Below, in pieces: positions 23,572 to 35,200 of a DNA stretch of 64,000 nt. This stretch comes from Kingdonia uniflora (lineage: Eukaryota; Streptophyta; Magnoliopsida; Ranunculales; Circaeasteraceae). Position 1 is the first letter of the stretch, and every line of letters begins with the position of its first letter. The notes below the pieces were generated by a model. The model was not told the DNA's origin. It was given only the letters and a program-made list of their open reading frames with translations, and made no database searches. The stretch covers positions 372,001-436,000 of the forward strand of contig JACGCM010000715.1 of assembly GCA_014058105.1 (NCBI GenBank), written 5' to 3'. The position numbers and the translations under genes were made by a program.

Positions 23572-23775
23572 TTTTAATCTCCTCTAAATTTTTAAAAAAA
23601 AACTCCATATAGGAAACTCACACTGGCTGCTGAGACAGGTCGGGTGTAAGTTGTAGGTTTGGTGGGCCAGGGTGTCAGAACTCACGCCCAAACCCAAACT
23701 CGCTACTAGAGATGCTCTGACAACGAGTTTATTGTTTTCTCTCTTCGTAAATAAATTAATCATATTTTGTATTCA

Positions 23776-23992
23776 AGCTCTCGGACACCAATACAATAAT
23801 TGAATATGATTCTCCTAGAGTCTTCCGTTGGATTGGCTGTAGAATTTTTTGTGCCGTAGAAAGAGTAACATAGGTCCCACCTACCTTAACTTGGTATAAC
23901 AATTGGGCACAACCAATAACACATATACGACCTATTAACATGTGTGCTCGTGAAACAGAAGAGTAGTGTCGGTATAGATGGAAAATCCAACA
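23776..23992 (-). mobile_element. LTR related to the copia LTR at 6351-8821
   Basis: From about 23781 (CCAATACAATAA) to 23992 (ATGGAAAATCCAACA) the sequence tracks the copia LTR, including AATTGGGCACAACCAATAAC and TTAACATGTGTGCTCGTGAA. No polypurine tract follows its CA end. It may be the displaced 5' LTR of the same element or a solo LTR. The 5-bp flanks (ATTTA before 6351, ATATC after 23992) do not match, which favours a separate insertion. Confidence 0.6.
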
Positions 23993-24179
23993 ATATCCAC
24001 TTCTCTTTCCTTAGCTCTGCCATTTAAGAAGGAAGATCATCTTCTCTTTAGAACAAATTTTATAAAGCAAGATTTACCTCTCTCTGAACTCAACAACATC
24101 GAAGTACGCCACTCTACAAGTGAGTCCAAAATTTTTGCGATTTGTGGCCTCATAATTTTACAACTGTTTGTTCATGTTG

Positions 24180-25010
24180 CTCCCCAGATTGTAATTTTGT
24201 TAATGCATCGATTATGGAATTGTCGACATTACAAGTTGCCGAAAATAAAATTCATCTTCAGATTGTCGCATATAACGGCTATCGATAATAAGGTTGGCAT
24301 ATATAGCAACTGTCGACAATGAGGTTGGCATATATGAGTAGGCCGATAATTACGGTGTAGTAATCCTAATTTTATTTTGTCGATTTTAGGGTTTGTCGAC
24401 AATAAATATTTATTTTTTCGTCGATGTTATAATCGATTGCTGCACAAATTGACAATACTATGAGTTACAAAGTTGGCCAAAACTTGTCTTCAAACTCCCA
24501 TACAAGCAATCAGGGTATGGGAGCTTCAACGAGAGAGATAAAGATAGCGCAAAATTGAGTTCTTCTTCCACTTTAGTCATGATCAATACCCTACAATGGC
24601 CACTAATTTCAAACGAAGAGATTTAATACAAGTGCGTAGGAGAGATTCAAATATGAAAACTGCTTTCAATATGAACAAAATCTATCACTTAAAACCTTGT
24701 TCTTGAGTGAGAGAATGGGTAAAAGATAGAGAATGAGTTCAAAAATCCAACATCCTTAGATCTACGCCATCGCAACAAAAGCTCTCACCAGAACAAGAAT
24801 GGATATTTGCCCTGTAGAAAGAGAAAATGTTTGGTTTAAGCTTAAAAATTGAAATCGTAGGGTAGATAGGGTGAGAAGAAACCAGATTTGAGTGAAAGAG
24901 AGAGAGGAGAGGTCTTTTTTTAAAATTAAAACTTGAGAAAAGAGAGAAAAATATCTGCCCAAAGAGAGAGTATATGTCTATGCCAACTCATCATACTAAA
25001 AGAATAGGTA
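24180..25010 (-). repeat. Dispersed repeat, copy 2 (inverted)
   Basis: Counterpart of 5515-6230 on the opposite strand. The GAGTTGGCAT...ACTCTCTCT block lies at 24965-25000 and a TCGACA-rich stretch at 24210-24450. No supported gene. Confidence 0.45.
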
Positions 25011-25488
25011 TGCCATGAAAATCAATCTCGGTTGTTGATCACCCTATTCTACACATGTTGAGGAAAATATATGATTTAGTTTATAACACAGCCTTATTTA
25101 ATCTACTCTCGAAATTTATTTAATACTAAAATGCCCCTATTTCGTATGTATCAAATCCCATCTCAATCATAATTACGTGATGAAAGAAGGGGTATAAGTA
25201 GAAGTTCAACGCATAATTTTTTGTATATACAAAATTAGGGGTATTTTGGGAATCCTAAATACACAATCAAGGGTATTTCTGTAAATCTCCCTTGGATATT
25301 TTGTCTCTCCCAAACGCGCAAAACTCCTCTCTTCTAAACCAAACCCACCAAGCTCTTCGCTCCTCTCTCCTCTCTTCTAAACCATACGGTGATACTCGGT
25401 GTACAAGAACGATCAGCTAGACACTCTCCAATTCAAACAGTACCTCTGCTCAATAATTGGGTTTGTAGATGATGATAGTATGAAACAT
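25011..25488. other. No recognised gene; possible exon-like sequence at 25390-25488
   Basis: The end of this stretch reads in one frame as YKNDQLDTLQFKQYLCSIIG and continues across the MULE insertion if the element and one TSD copy are removed. I do not recognise the protein. Confidence 0.35.
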
Positions 25489-26781
25489 GAGTGCATTTTT
25501 GGTGTTTTCATTTTTATTTTTTTTTTGTCGTTGCTCCAATGGGATGGTGACATGTGGAAATTGACGAGTTGTCAAAAAATTTCACCCCATCTCTCCCTAC
25601 CCGAGATTTTTAGAGGGCAGCCTACCAGGTCCCACCACTTTTAACTCTATTCATTTAATTAATAAAAAGAAATGAAAGATATATTCTTGTTTATTTGTGT
25701 TCGCCCTCTTCTCTCTTTTTCTCTCTTCCTCTGTATCCCCACACCATCAATGTCACCCACTTTTTAAAGCTTGAAATCATAATGTAACATACAAAATAAT
25801 AATATCTTGATGGTTATTTTTAGTAAAACGAAAGCAGCAAAAATGCACTCATTCAACTCTGAAGACTCCATGTTTTAACGAAGACAAGTAATACTTATTT
25901 TCACCAAAACAGATTGAAATGCTACAAAAACTTACCACCATTTTGTTTATTGTTTATCTACTCCTACTGCCATTTTTTTTATAGAGAGAGAAAGTTACAA
26001 ATATTTTACTGAGTCTCAAAGCATAAGCTCTAAAAATAATTTAGAGTGTCTTACACTGACATTGTTCTTCTATCTGTCATCACCACTTAAACGACAATTT
26101 TCCTTCATTTTCTGTTTCCCTAAACCCATCTTCTCGTCCACATCTCGTCATGACATCTGCATCTTCTTCAAAGTGCGGTAGAGTGTATGAAATGCATAAG
26201 ATGCACAAAATGGGTTAGGAAATGAAGCATTGGAATTGGTTTGGAAATTCAGGAAAAGAGCAATCCCTTTTCAGCCCCACATATGAGAAACGTACTCTAG
26301 TTTCTTCTTCAACTATTACTACCACCACCATTTTTTTCCTCTTTCTAGAGAAAAAAGCAACCCCTCAAAACCTTGAAAATCGAGTAGAGAAATATTTACA
26401 AAGAAAAATTTACAGAGTGTAAAGATGTGCTTGAGTAGAGCATAATTAAGTTGATGTTTTCAAGCTTTTGAAGGTTGGAAGAGGTGACAGTGCTTGAGAA
26501 AAAGATAAATTGAATTGGTGGTATGCTTGAAATGTGTAGGTACTTGGTAATGAAGAGAGAAGGAAAGAGAGGGGAGAGAGATGCAAAAAACAAAAATTTA
26601 TCACCTATATTTATTAATTATATGAAGAGAGAACGGTACGACCCGGTAGGCTGCCTTCTAAAAGTCTCGGGCAGGGAGAGGTGGAGTGAAATTTTTTGAC
26701 AACTCGTCAATGTCCACATGCCACCGTCCCATTGGAGCAATGGCAAAAATAACAAAAAATGAAAACAACAAAAATGCACTC
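25489..26781. mobile_element. MULE-like element with ~147-bp TIRs and 10-bp TSD
   Basis: Arms 25489-25635 and 26635-26781 are near-identical inverted repeats starting GAGTGCATTTTTG. They contain the shared block TTGACGAGTTGTCAAAAAAT. The perfect 10-bp direct repeat TATGAAACAT flanks the element (25479-25488, 26782-26791). Long TIRs with a 9-10-bp TSD are the hallmark of Mutator-like elements. The 1-kb interior has no transposase and no fragment I recognise; it could be a Pack-MULE carrying unidentified sequence. Confidence 0.9.
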
Positions 26782-26791
26782 TATGAAACAT

Positions 26792-28552
26792 GGGGAGTTC
26801 GAGTTTTTATCGAAGATTAAGAGCGTTATGGGGTGTTAGTGGGGAGAAGGTTGTTGTAATTTATTTATTTAGCTGGTTTTTTATAGGGATCCACAACCTT
26901 GAGTTTCCAACCCCATGAGGTTTCGAACCCACGACCTCTCACTAGGTGGAGAGGTATTACCACCATTAGGCTCTTGGCCCAGTGGTGGAGAAGGTTGTTT
27001 TGGAGGCAGCGAAGTTGGGTGTTGGGGTTGGGGTATTGGAGGATTTGGATGAAGAAGATGGAGATAGGGGTATTAGACAGTTGATTGTTGTGACTCTGAC
27101 ATATAATCGGGTGAAACTTTGGAGATTTTAAGGAGAAGTGGAGTTATGTATAGACATCTTACGAAAAAAATCTACGAATGAAACTAGATGGGATTGTGTA
27201 CTTTGTTGAAGATGATAATATCTATTCACTTGAGTTGTTCGAGAGCTTGCTAGAAATTAGCTATTTTTCTGTCTAAATTCATAGGATTATGGAACAAAGT
27301 ATGTCTATCAACTTGTCTTGTCTATTATTATGTAACATGGTACGTCTTAAACAAAATTCAAATTTTATTCGTTGAGGTAAAGCGGTCAAATCAAGTTTTT
27401 TTGGTACTGTTAAAAAAATTAGCCAGTTTGGGAGATCGGTTTGGGCAGCCAAACTCCTAGGACCAGCATTATGTAAATGTTGTAGCAAAAAGATTTAACC
27501 AGATGAATGAGTCTGTTTACAAATGAGCATATTCCTTGGCTTCCTAGTTTTGCGACTTTTTTTTAGCTCATGAGTATTCTTTCTTCTATCACATTCACAA
27601 TGCAACTCCTCTATTCATAATATATGGTTTGTCATAAAGGTTTCATAGACGTCTTGACATGATATATTATAGTTTCCTCCACCATGATTAATATAAATAC
27701 ATACTATTTGACTGTTTCTAATTTTCCCTTTTGTTATTGTTGGTAGATTACCATGGGTATTGTGTAGAAATTTTTTGTTTTATCTTTGCTATTGTAGGTA
27801 TTTTTTTGAACAATACATTTTGCTATAGCTGGTTATTCTACATGGATATTATGTAGGACGGTTGAACCGGGCATCTCGTTAGTCATTACTACTATGACAC
27901 TGTTTATAGTTGAAATTAGTGATCCTAACATTGGTAATCATTTGACACAAAGTTATCACTTAGTTCGATAGCATGTATCATAGTACCGAGATCAACTTTT
28001 CAAGTGGTTAGGAATGTCGAAAAAAATTTACGCGAGGTGGGGGTGGTGGGCGGAGGAGGCCGGCCTTCACATATGAAAATATATTCATAAGGTTTTTTTT
28101 TTCTTAGATAGCATGGATCATAGTACTGAGATCAACTTTTCAAGTGGTTAGGTTAATCGCTTTACTTGAATACATATAGTTATGACTTGAAGTTTATCTT
28201 TTTGATTTACAGGATTTGCAGCTTTGGATAATTACCACTGTAATTTATTTTCCCATCAAATTATTGCCCCTAGTTTAGCTCTTTCTGCTGCTACATGTTC
28301 ATCTCTTATGTCGAGGATGAATAGAGGGTACAAAGAATCTGCGTTGATTATTATGGTTCCACCTCATTCGAGGCGTAGACTAGACTCAACTGGTATTTCT
28401 CTCATTAATCCATATCCCATTTTACTCAAAAGATTGGATTTTTATTACAGTTGTGGAATTTGAGTTGGATTGCTATGCTTTGCAGGCATTTTGTAGTTTG
28501 TGGATGACAACACAGAAATTGGAAAATACTATAATGTGAGGACGAATCAGAG
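26792..28552 (+). other. Unidentified sequence with exon-like segments
   Basis: Across the MULE junction an ATG lies at 26790 within the TSD context. The frame MGSSSFYRRLRALWGVSG, if the SINE at 26856-26987 and one TSD are removed, continues EKVVLEAAKLGVGVGVLEDL up to a stop near 27107. At 28213, after an ACAG acceptor-like site, a frame reads GFAALDNYHCNLFSHQIIAP and on to SRRRLDSTG before a GTATTT. These may be exons of one interrupted, now dead gene. I do not recognise the protein, so I call no function. Confidence 0.35.
26856..26987 (-). mobile_element. SINE (minus strand) with 12-bp TSD
   Basis: On the minus strand there is a tRNA-like head with B-box-like GTGGGTTCGAAACC near 26930 and A-box-like AGCCTAATGGTGG near 26960-26972. 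The A-rich tail is at the low-coordinate end (complement of TTTATTTATTT). The 12-bp direct repeat GAGAAGGTTGTT flanks it at 26844-26855 and 26988-26999. Confidence 0.75.
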
Positions 28553-28894
28553 TCTTCAACCAGGGGCGGAGCCAGAGATTTGGGAGTGGAGGTGCCGGGG
28601 GTTCGGGGGCTTTCCCCCAAAAATTTTTTATAGAAATTTAAGGGGTATTTTGGTAATTTTACTTGTTTTAATTTCTAAATGCATATTCTCTATAACAATA
28701 TCGCAATTATTAATTTATTAAGATAAAACATAAAAAATAGTATGTTAAAACGGACTAATAATGCCATTGATATTTTCAAAAATGATTTCCAAAAATATCA
28801 AACAAGATAAATATCTCGTCAAGTTTGATAAAGATGCATGAACAAAAAAAATCAAACTTTAGGTTCCATACCAGAGAGTCAGAGTGGATCCAAA

Positions 28895-31447
28895 TCAACA
28901 TTTAATTCCCTTTGAAAGTTGCGCCTTCCGTTTCTTCATTTTCTCAAAATCATCAATTAGTGAGTCTGTACTGAACGGCGCAGCAATTTCTTTCTCTACA
29001 TAGATAAGCAGACTATCTTCAAGATATGCATCATCCATCTTGCTTTGAGTAGAAGTCTTTATTAGCTTCATTGCAGAGAATGTCCTTTCATTCGTCACCG
29101 TCGAAACTGGAAGAGTCAATACGAGACGAATTACTTTATCTACAAGTGGGTAACTTGTTGATTTTCTGGTACTCGCCATTACTTGACAAAGTTGCGTAAC
29201 AGTTGACAAGTCTTTCAACTCAAAATTCATGGTGAAGTCATTTTGGTAATGTTCCAATTCATACGGTAGTTTTCTTATCTTACTCTCTGTAAAATCCCCA
29301 AGGTAAAACTTGCTTACAAGCTTGTAGATATCATCAATATTAAAAAACTTATAATCTTCTCTAGGACTCAAAGCTGAGCTAAGACTCAAAAGCTCCATAT
29401 TGCGATCATTGAACCGAGTATTTAACTCTTCCAACTGTTTATCCACTGCTTCGTTATAGATGTCAAATCGGTAATGATGCGCATTTGAAACATGACCTTG
29501 TTGATGACGAAATCGCCCGCCGCCCGCAAGATAAAGACTTCATATCCGGAATGTAGATATCTTGTTTTACGCAAAATGTTTTTACCTTCTTTAAAAGAGC
29601 TTCCCACCCATTGTCTCTAAATTTCTGATAAAAGTTTTGGTTGATCTAACCAATTGCATGACATTTACAATATCTTGGTTTTGATTTTGCAAATGTTGGC
29701 ACAAGTTATTGGTAATTGCCATAGTTTCTTCCATAAGATGCAAAATAAAGACGAATTTAAAAGATCTTACGCTTTCATATGCTGTAGTTGCATCCCCCTT
29801 TTGCTTATAATTGGTTCCCTCATTCATAACCGTTTTAAGAACTTTACAAGTTGAAGCAAACATCTTTATCAAGCTTGATATGGAAGAATAGTGTGAGCCC
29901 CACCGTGTGTCTCCTGGTCGTTGCAAATTTCCAATTTGATTAAGCCCACTTCCAGACTCGAGTTCACCGCTAGCGATTAGATCTCTAATGGCATTTGCAT
30001 GTGCTGCCTGTAATTCTCCAAGACGTTTGGTGGAAGAGCTAGCAATGTTTATGGCAAAAACCATCTTCTCAAAAAATTGGAAAACAAGAATTACTTCTTT
30101 TGATGCAGAAACTAATGCTAATTGGAGACGGTGAGCATAACAATGAACGTAATACGCGTATGGACATTCATTCAGAATCAATGTTTGTAAGCCATTCCAT
30201 TCCCCTCTCATATTGCTAGCTCCATCGTAGCCTTGCCCTCGGATGTTTTGAACAGTAAGTTTATTTCTAACAAGAAAAGCTGAGATCTCATTCTTCAATG
30301 TCAAAGCCGCAGTATCTGGAACATGCACAAGGCCGACAAAATGCTCTTGCACACAACCCTTTGTATCCACAAACCTTAATACAATGCCCATCTTCTCTTT
30401 CTTAGACTCATCTCTTGATTCATCAACCATAATACAGAATTTACTGTCACCAATTTCTTTAAGAATAACATTTCATACTTTTTTTGAAAGGACTTGCAAA
30501 ATTTCTTTCTGAATCTGATGTGAAGTATATTTCGCAGTTGCTGGAGCATTTTCCAACACATTCTTTCTAACATCTTCATTATAAGAACCAAGTAATTTTA
30601 GCATCTCTAAGAAATTACCACGATTTGTAGATTTTGGGCTCTCGTCGTGACCTCTAAGTGCACACGCTTGAAATGTTAACCACCGGATAGAGTCTATGGA
30701 GGCTTTAACTCATAACCTGTTCTTGCCAACTAGATCAAAATCTGCTTTTTCAAAGTGGTATTCAATGTCTTGTAGCGGCTTCATAAGTTTGTCACAAGCT
30801 TGTACAGCCGAATTATGTGCAGAGTTGACTTGTCCAATATGATTTGAGAATGTCTCTTTAGCTTTCCACCAACTCTGAAACCCGTTAATTGTAAATGCAG
30901 TCGACCCTTGACGATTGATGTTACTTTTATTAAAAACAAAGCACGGTAGACAATATGCTTTATTGGTTTCTTCAGAATACTCTAACCAAGTTGGAAATAG
31001 CTGAAACCACAATTTTTGAAATCGGCGTTGTTGCTTTGGATTTGCAGATTCAGTTAATGGATACACATCTCGTATGGGTTGATAAGGCCCAAACTTAATG
31101 TAAGCGCGTCGAATTTCATCACGTTGGCTTATAGGACAATCATAAATCTGTCGACGTAAACTAGGTTCCCGTTGCAAAGAATTTGTGTCAACATCTTCAG
31201 GCTCGATTCGTGCACGTTTTGGAGAGTTCTCATGACTCTCAATGGCTTCTAAACTTGGAGATAATAAATTAGCCTCCAAGATCTGATTATTAATGATGTT
31301 AGAGCTTGGAGATATTGAGTTGCCCTCTAAATTTGGAGGCTCTTGATCTTCAACAACATTTGTACTAGGAGATGAGGAGTTGGTCTCTAACCTTTTACGG
31401 GCTAGTTTATTGAATAATGCGTGGAGAGTTATTTGATTTTTACTCAT
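28895..31447 (-). pseudogene. hAT transposase (ZMYM1-like / TTF-type plus hAT dimerisation domain)
   Basis: The likely start is the ATG at 31447 (MSKNQITLHALFNKLARKR). The TTF-type zinc-finger region follows (PTWLEYSEETNKAYCLPCFV near 30990). The catalytic part includes ILKEIGDSKFCIMVDESRDE (first acidic residue), RGQGYDGASNMRGE (second) and CYAHRLQLAL. The C-terminus is the hAT dimerisation domain (LVLTLPVSTVTNERTFSAMK, then a YVEKEIA end). In-frame stops occur after GKNRL (about 30710) and after LSKKV (about 30480). The frame also shifts near 29590 and 29440. All domains are present, so few changes separate it from an active form. It is now inactive. Confidence 0.88.
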
Positions 31448-31559
31448 AATGAACCTGTACATAATATACGATAACAAATAACCAAACAAATAAGATAAAT
31501 AGATCGATACACAAACTTAATCGTTAAGGCAATAAGGATTTTCAATACTTTAAACAGGT

Positions 31560-31810
31560 GAATTCTCAATTGGATAATCTGAAATTGAATAATCTGAATT
31601 GGATAATCTGAAATTTGAAAGTGGACAATCTGAAATTATAGTGGTGAAGGTGTTACCTGTAATCAAGAGCAATATCAGATGAATTCTCAATTGTTGAAAT
31701 CAACCAATAATCTGGAATTGGACAATCTGAAAACTGAAATCTGAAATCTGAAATCTGAAATCTGAAATTTGAAACCTAAAATCTGAAATCTGAAATTATA
31801 CAATCTGAAA
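31560..31810. repeat. Subterminal TCTGAAAT repeat array of the hAT element
   Basis: More than ten copies of ATCTGAAAT-like words, several in direct tandem at 31731-31790. hAT transposases commonly bind short subterminal repeats, so this is a plausible binding array (inference). Confidence 0.7.
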
Positions 31811-32229
31811 TTGGGCGGACGAGCGGTGAAGGTCGAAGGTTTGCGTTTGATGAAGAGAGAGTGATGAAGAGATGATGATATTCCAACCAAAGAGAGAGAT
31901 GCTTTTCTTTCCTTTTTTTCTTATGTGGGTATACACTAAATATTGAAGAAAAAAAAAGTGTGTGGGGGGGGGGGCTAGGCCCTGTCTTCAACAGTGAGAA
32001 GTGAGTCCCATAATTTATTTGAAGATATTGAACAATTAGGTATTCTTTGTTTTATCACATTTTGCTGATTTGTATTAAATCTCCAAGTTATTCCATTCCA
32101 ACTATATAGTAGAATTCCTGAGTTAGGACACACATATATATATATATCAAATTCTCTAAACTATGCTCATAAGACAATCAGCTTCGCCATCTATATATAT
32201 ATATGTATCAAAATTTCATAATCCACTGG

Positions 32230-35200
32230 GACGATTTTTTTCCGCCACTAATGTATGGTGTCCGTGATTATGCAACAGGGTCAACTTCCTTCCTCTTCAC
32301 TATGTACCAGTATGTCGGTATATTCAAGGTTGCTTTTGCAGTTCTGATTTTTCTCTTCCTTCGCTCTGTGGAGGGTTTTAGTACAAAGCTTCAGCCTTGT
32401 ACCTTCAACAAGGATAAAATGTGCAAGTCCGCCCTAGCAAATGCTGCCTTCAGTACTGTAGCATTTGTACTCGGCGCTATCACATCAGTAATTTCTGGTT
32501 TTCTTGGGATGAAAATTGCAAATGCGAGAACCACCTTAGAGGCAAGAAAATGCGCTGGGAAGGCTTTTACGTCGTATTTTGCAGCTCCGTGTAAGATGTT
32601 GCAGATTCTTGCAGAACTGGAGCAGCTACCAATGTTATCTTTGGCCTTGCCTTGGGATACAAGTCTCTCATTATTCCAATTTTTTCCATTGCTCTTAGCA
32701 TTTTCGTCAGTTTCAACTTGGCTGCCATGTATGGTATTGTTGTAGCTGCTCTTGGAATGTTAAGCACAATTGCTACTGCCTTGGCTATTGATGCATACGG
32801 TCCCATTAGTGATAACGCTGGAGGAATTGCTGAGATGGCTGGCATGAGCCACAGAGTCCGTGAGAGAACTGATGCTCTTGATGCTGCCGAAAACACTACA
32901 ATCGCTATTGGAAAGGTACTTCCAGTCATCTCTCATCTTCTTTACACTTGTTAGCCTTTGTCTTTGTTGTTGCCCATGGTTCTCAATACCGAGTAACCGA
33001 CTCATGTATTATACCATTATCCAAATTTTGGTGACATGTTAGTTTGAGTTGATATCAATTGAACAAGTTATGAAGGAAAAAAATTAAAGACTATTGATGA
33101 AAATTTGTTATTATGTTGATGTATCGTACTTAGGGAATTATCCAATATATATATATATATATAATGATAGCGACAAAGGATGTCTAGAGACTCTAGATAT
33201 ATGAAACTAGTACTACCCGTGACCCAGTCATGACAACAACGTCGACGCACCTTCGGCGCTATATCTTTAACCGATATAGTACATAAGTCAACGCTCCTTC
33301 GGCGCTATCTATTTTATAAATATGCTACTCTAATGCAATCAAAGAATCATGTTGAAAACAATCAAAGGAGAAGAAACAGATTTCCATAAGGAACTATACT
33401 AACCTCCAGTGTTTGTGCTTTCAAAATTTTCTCATGTAGTCGTTAAAGCCACTCTAAGTGTCCACTAACACCTGCAAGCCACTAATAATAGTCAATATTC
33501 TTTGATTATTAACAACCACAACCACCAAAGATATTAATTAGGAAACACATAGAAGCAGTTTTTCAATTGAAAATAACTATTAGAGAGAGAATAATATTTA
33601 CCTATGTGAACACTATTTGTTCCTATTTCAGCAATGCTTGAATTTTGTATTATCCAGATGCGCAAAAGGGGACAATCAAGCATTTGTAACAATCAAAAAT
33701 AACATATTACAAATTAACATAAAAGAAGAAAATATATAAACGGAAATAACAAACTATCAATTATTATATGTGCAATGCTAAAATGATTTTTTTTTTATAA
33801 ATGAATATGGGAAAGAACACATTTATTATATGTTGACCGTATCACTATACCGCCAACAGGAGGTACGCAGACGCCTCTCATTGATTGTCTTGCTCTTCTC
33901 TCTAAAGTACATGGTAATTCTTAACCAACAGTTGGAATGAGTAGGTTTAATGAGTATGGGTTTAATAATCTAGGAGTAGCACAACAACAACAACAATGCT
34001 AAAGTCAACTAAAAATAGCTATCTAAACAGAAAATTAACAAAGTCATAACTCAAAAGTGCACAATCTTAAAGTTGACTAAAAATAGCTATCTCAACAGTA
34101 CATTAACAAAGTCATAACTCAAAAATGCTTATAGTAGTTAATATCAAAAGCTAAACTAAAAAATGCTTACAATAGCAAAATCTTGCATTATTTAATTCTA
34201 AACTCATGTATAAACTGTAAATGTAAGAGTATAGATTTTAATTACTTAAGGAACTCGAAGAGTGTTTTTTTCGTTGCTGTTTTTTCTATTTTTGTTGTTG
34301 TGGCTTTTGTTTGGTGAGTTCGTCATGAAGCTAGCAATGAAACCTAATTACAATGACATAGGTGATCAAAGAAGCTTAAGTTAGCAATGAAACAAATGAT
34401 CAAGGGAGCTTAAGTTAGCAATGAAGCAAAAAAGTAGCAAATATTCAAGTAGGGCCTAAATCATTAAACCACATATGCATTAATGTAATAAAATCAAACA
34501 TTAACAGTAACCCAAAAGTAATCACAGTTTAGCAATTACAATCCGAAAAATACAAAACTATGATTGAAGTATACCAATCACAGAAATATATATACCTTAA
34601 GATTTAGAGAGAGACGGAAAGAGAGGTCCTGATCTTCGAGGAAGGGGTGTTTGGGAGTGAGATCAAAACAGTAACAATATTCAATTGGATTACAGATTCA
34701 ATATGAAATCAGAAAAAATAAAACCCATAAACACATAAGCAAACTATATGTGAGAAAGAGAGTACCTTTGAGACGGTGGGGAGAAAGCAAACTATTGCTC
34801 GAGAGAGGAAGAAAGGCAGAGAGATACATGGTTTTTGTTGAGAGATTTCGTTGAGTACAAGGTGAGAGAGAAAGAGAGAGAACGGTTGTAGATTCCCAGG
34901 GATTTGGGGGAAAAAGAGGTGAGAGACGCGGGAAATATAAAACCTCACTATGACCTCTTTGCCCTCTACAAATTAAAATATTACCAAAATGCAAAAGATC
35001 CCAATCCTATCTTTGGCAACTCATCTATCTCGAGGCTTGGAAACTCGACCACTCTTTGTCCATAGATAAAAGATTGCCTCTGGATGTAATATAGATGCTA
35101 GCGACAACAAATTTCTTAAGACTATAGACCTTGACATACCACTCCATTCATGGTGGTTTTTTCGAATGCTCAACTTCATTTGCCTATTTCAATTTACTTC

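Larger units (their letters stand above)
17160..23717. mobile_element. Element B: Harbinger element with ORF1, transposase and PMD gene
   Basis: The left end starts GGGCAAACGCAGCAG at 17160. The right end, read inward from 23717, is GAGCATCTCTAGTAG, followed on both sides by GGGTTTGGG-like sequence. The flanking 3-bp repeat is TGA (17157-17159 and 23718-23720), a variant of the usual TWA. Gene order: ORF1 plus strand (17493-19035), transposase minus (19302-20639), PMD gene minus (21207-23393). Each gene carries stops or frameshifts, so it is not autonomous today. The same architecture recurs in element C, 32 kb away. Confidence 0.85.
28561..31984 (-). mobile_element. Full-length hAT transposon with perfect 8-bp TSD
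   Basis: The left end starts CAGGGGCGGAGCC at 28561. The right end, read inward from 31984, is CAGGGCCTAGCCCCCC, an imperfect inverted repeat. The perfect 8-bp TSD TCTTCAAC lies at 28553-28560 and 31985-31992. The 3.4-kb element holds one transposase gene on the minus strand. The right subterminal zone (31560-31810) is packed with CTGAAATCTGAAAT-type repeats. Because the TSD is intact, the insertion is comparatively recent even though the gene is mutated. Confidence 0.92.

Noticed and set aside
6351..23992. A single copia element spanning from the 3' LTR at 6351 to the LTR at 23992, with A and B nested inside
   Set aside because: Attractive, but the 5-bp flanks differ (ATTTA versus ATATC), no primer-binding site is clear beside the right LTR, and a kinase fragment lies between. 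Kept as a possibility only.
32203..32745. 180-codon apparent membrane protein gene
   Set aside because: It is two H+-PPase fragments joined across a deletion, read out of frame after the join.
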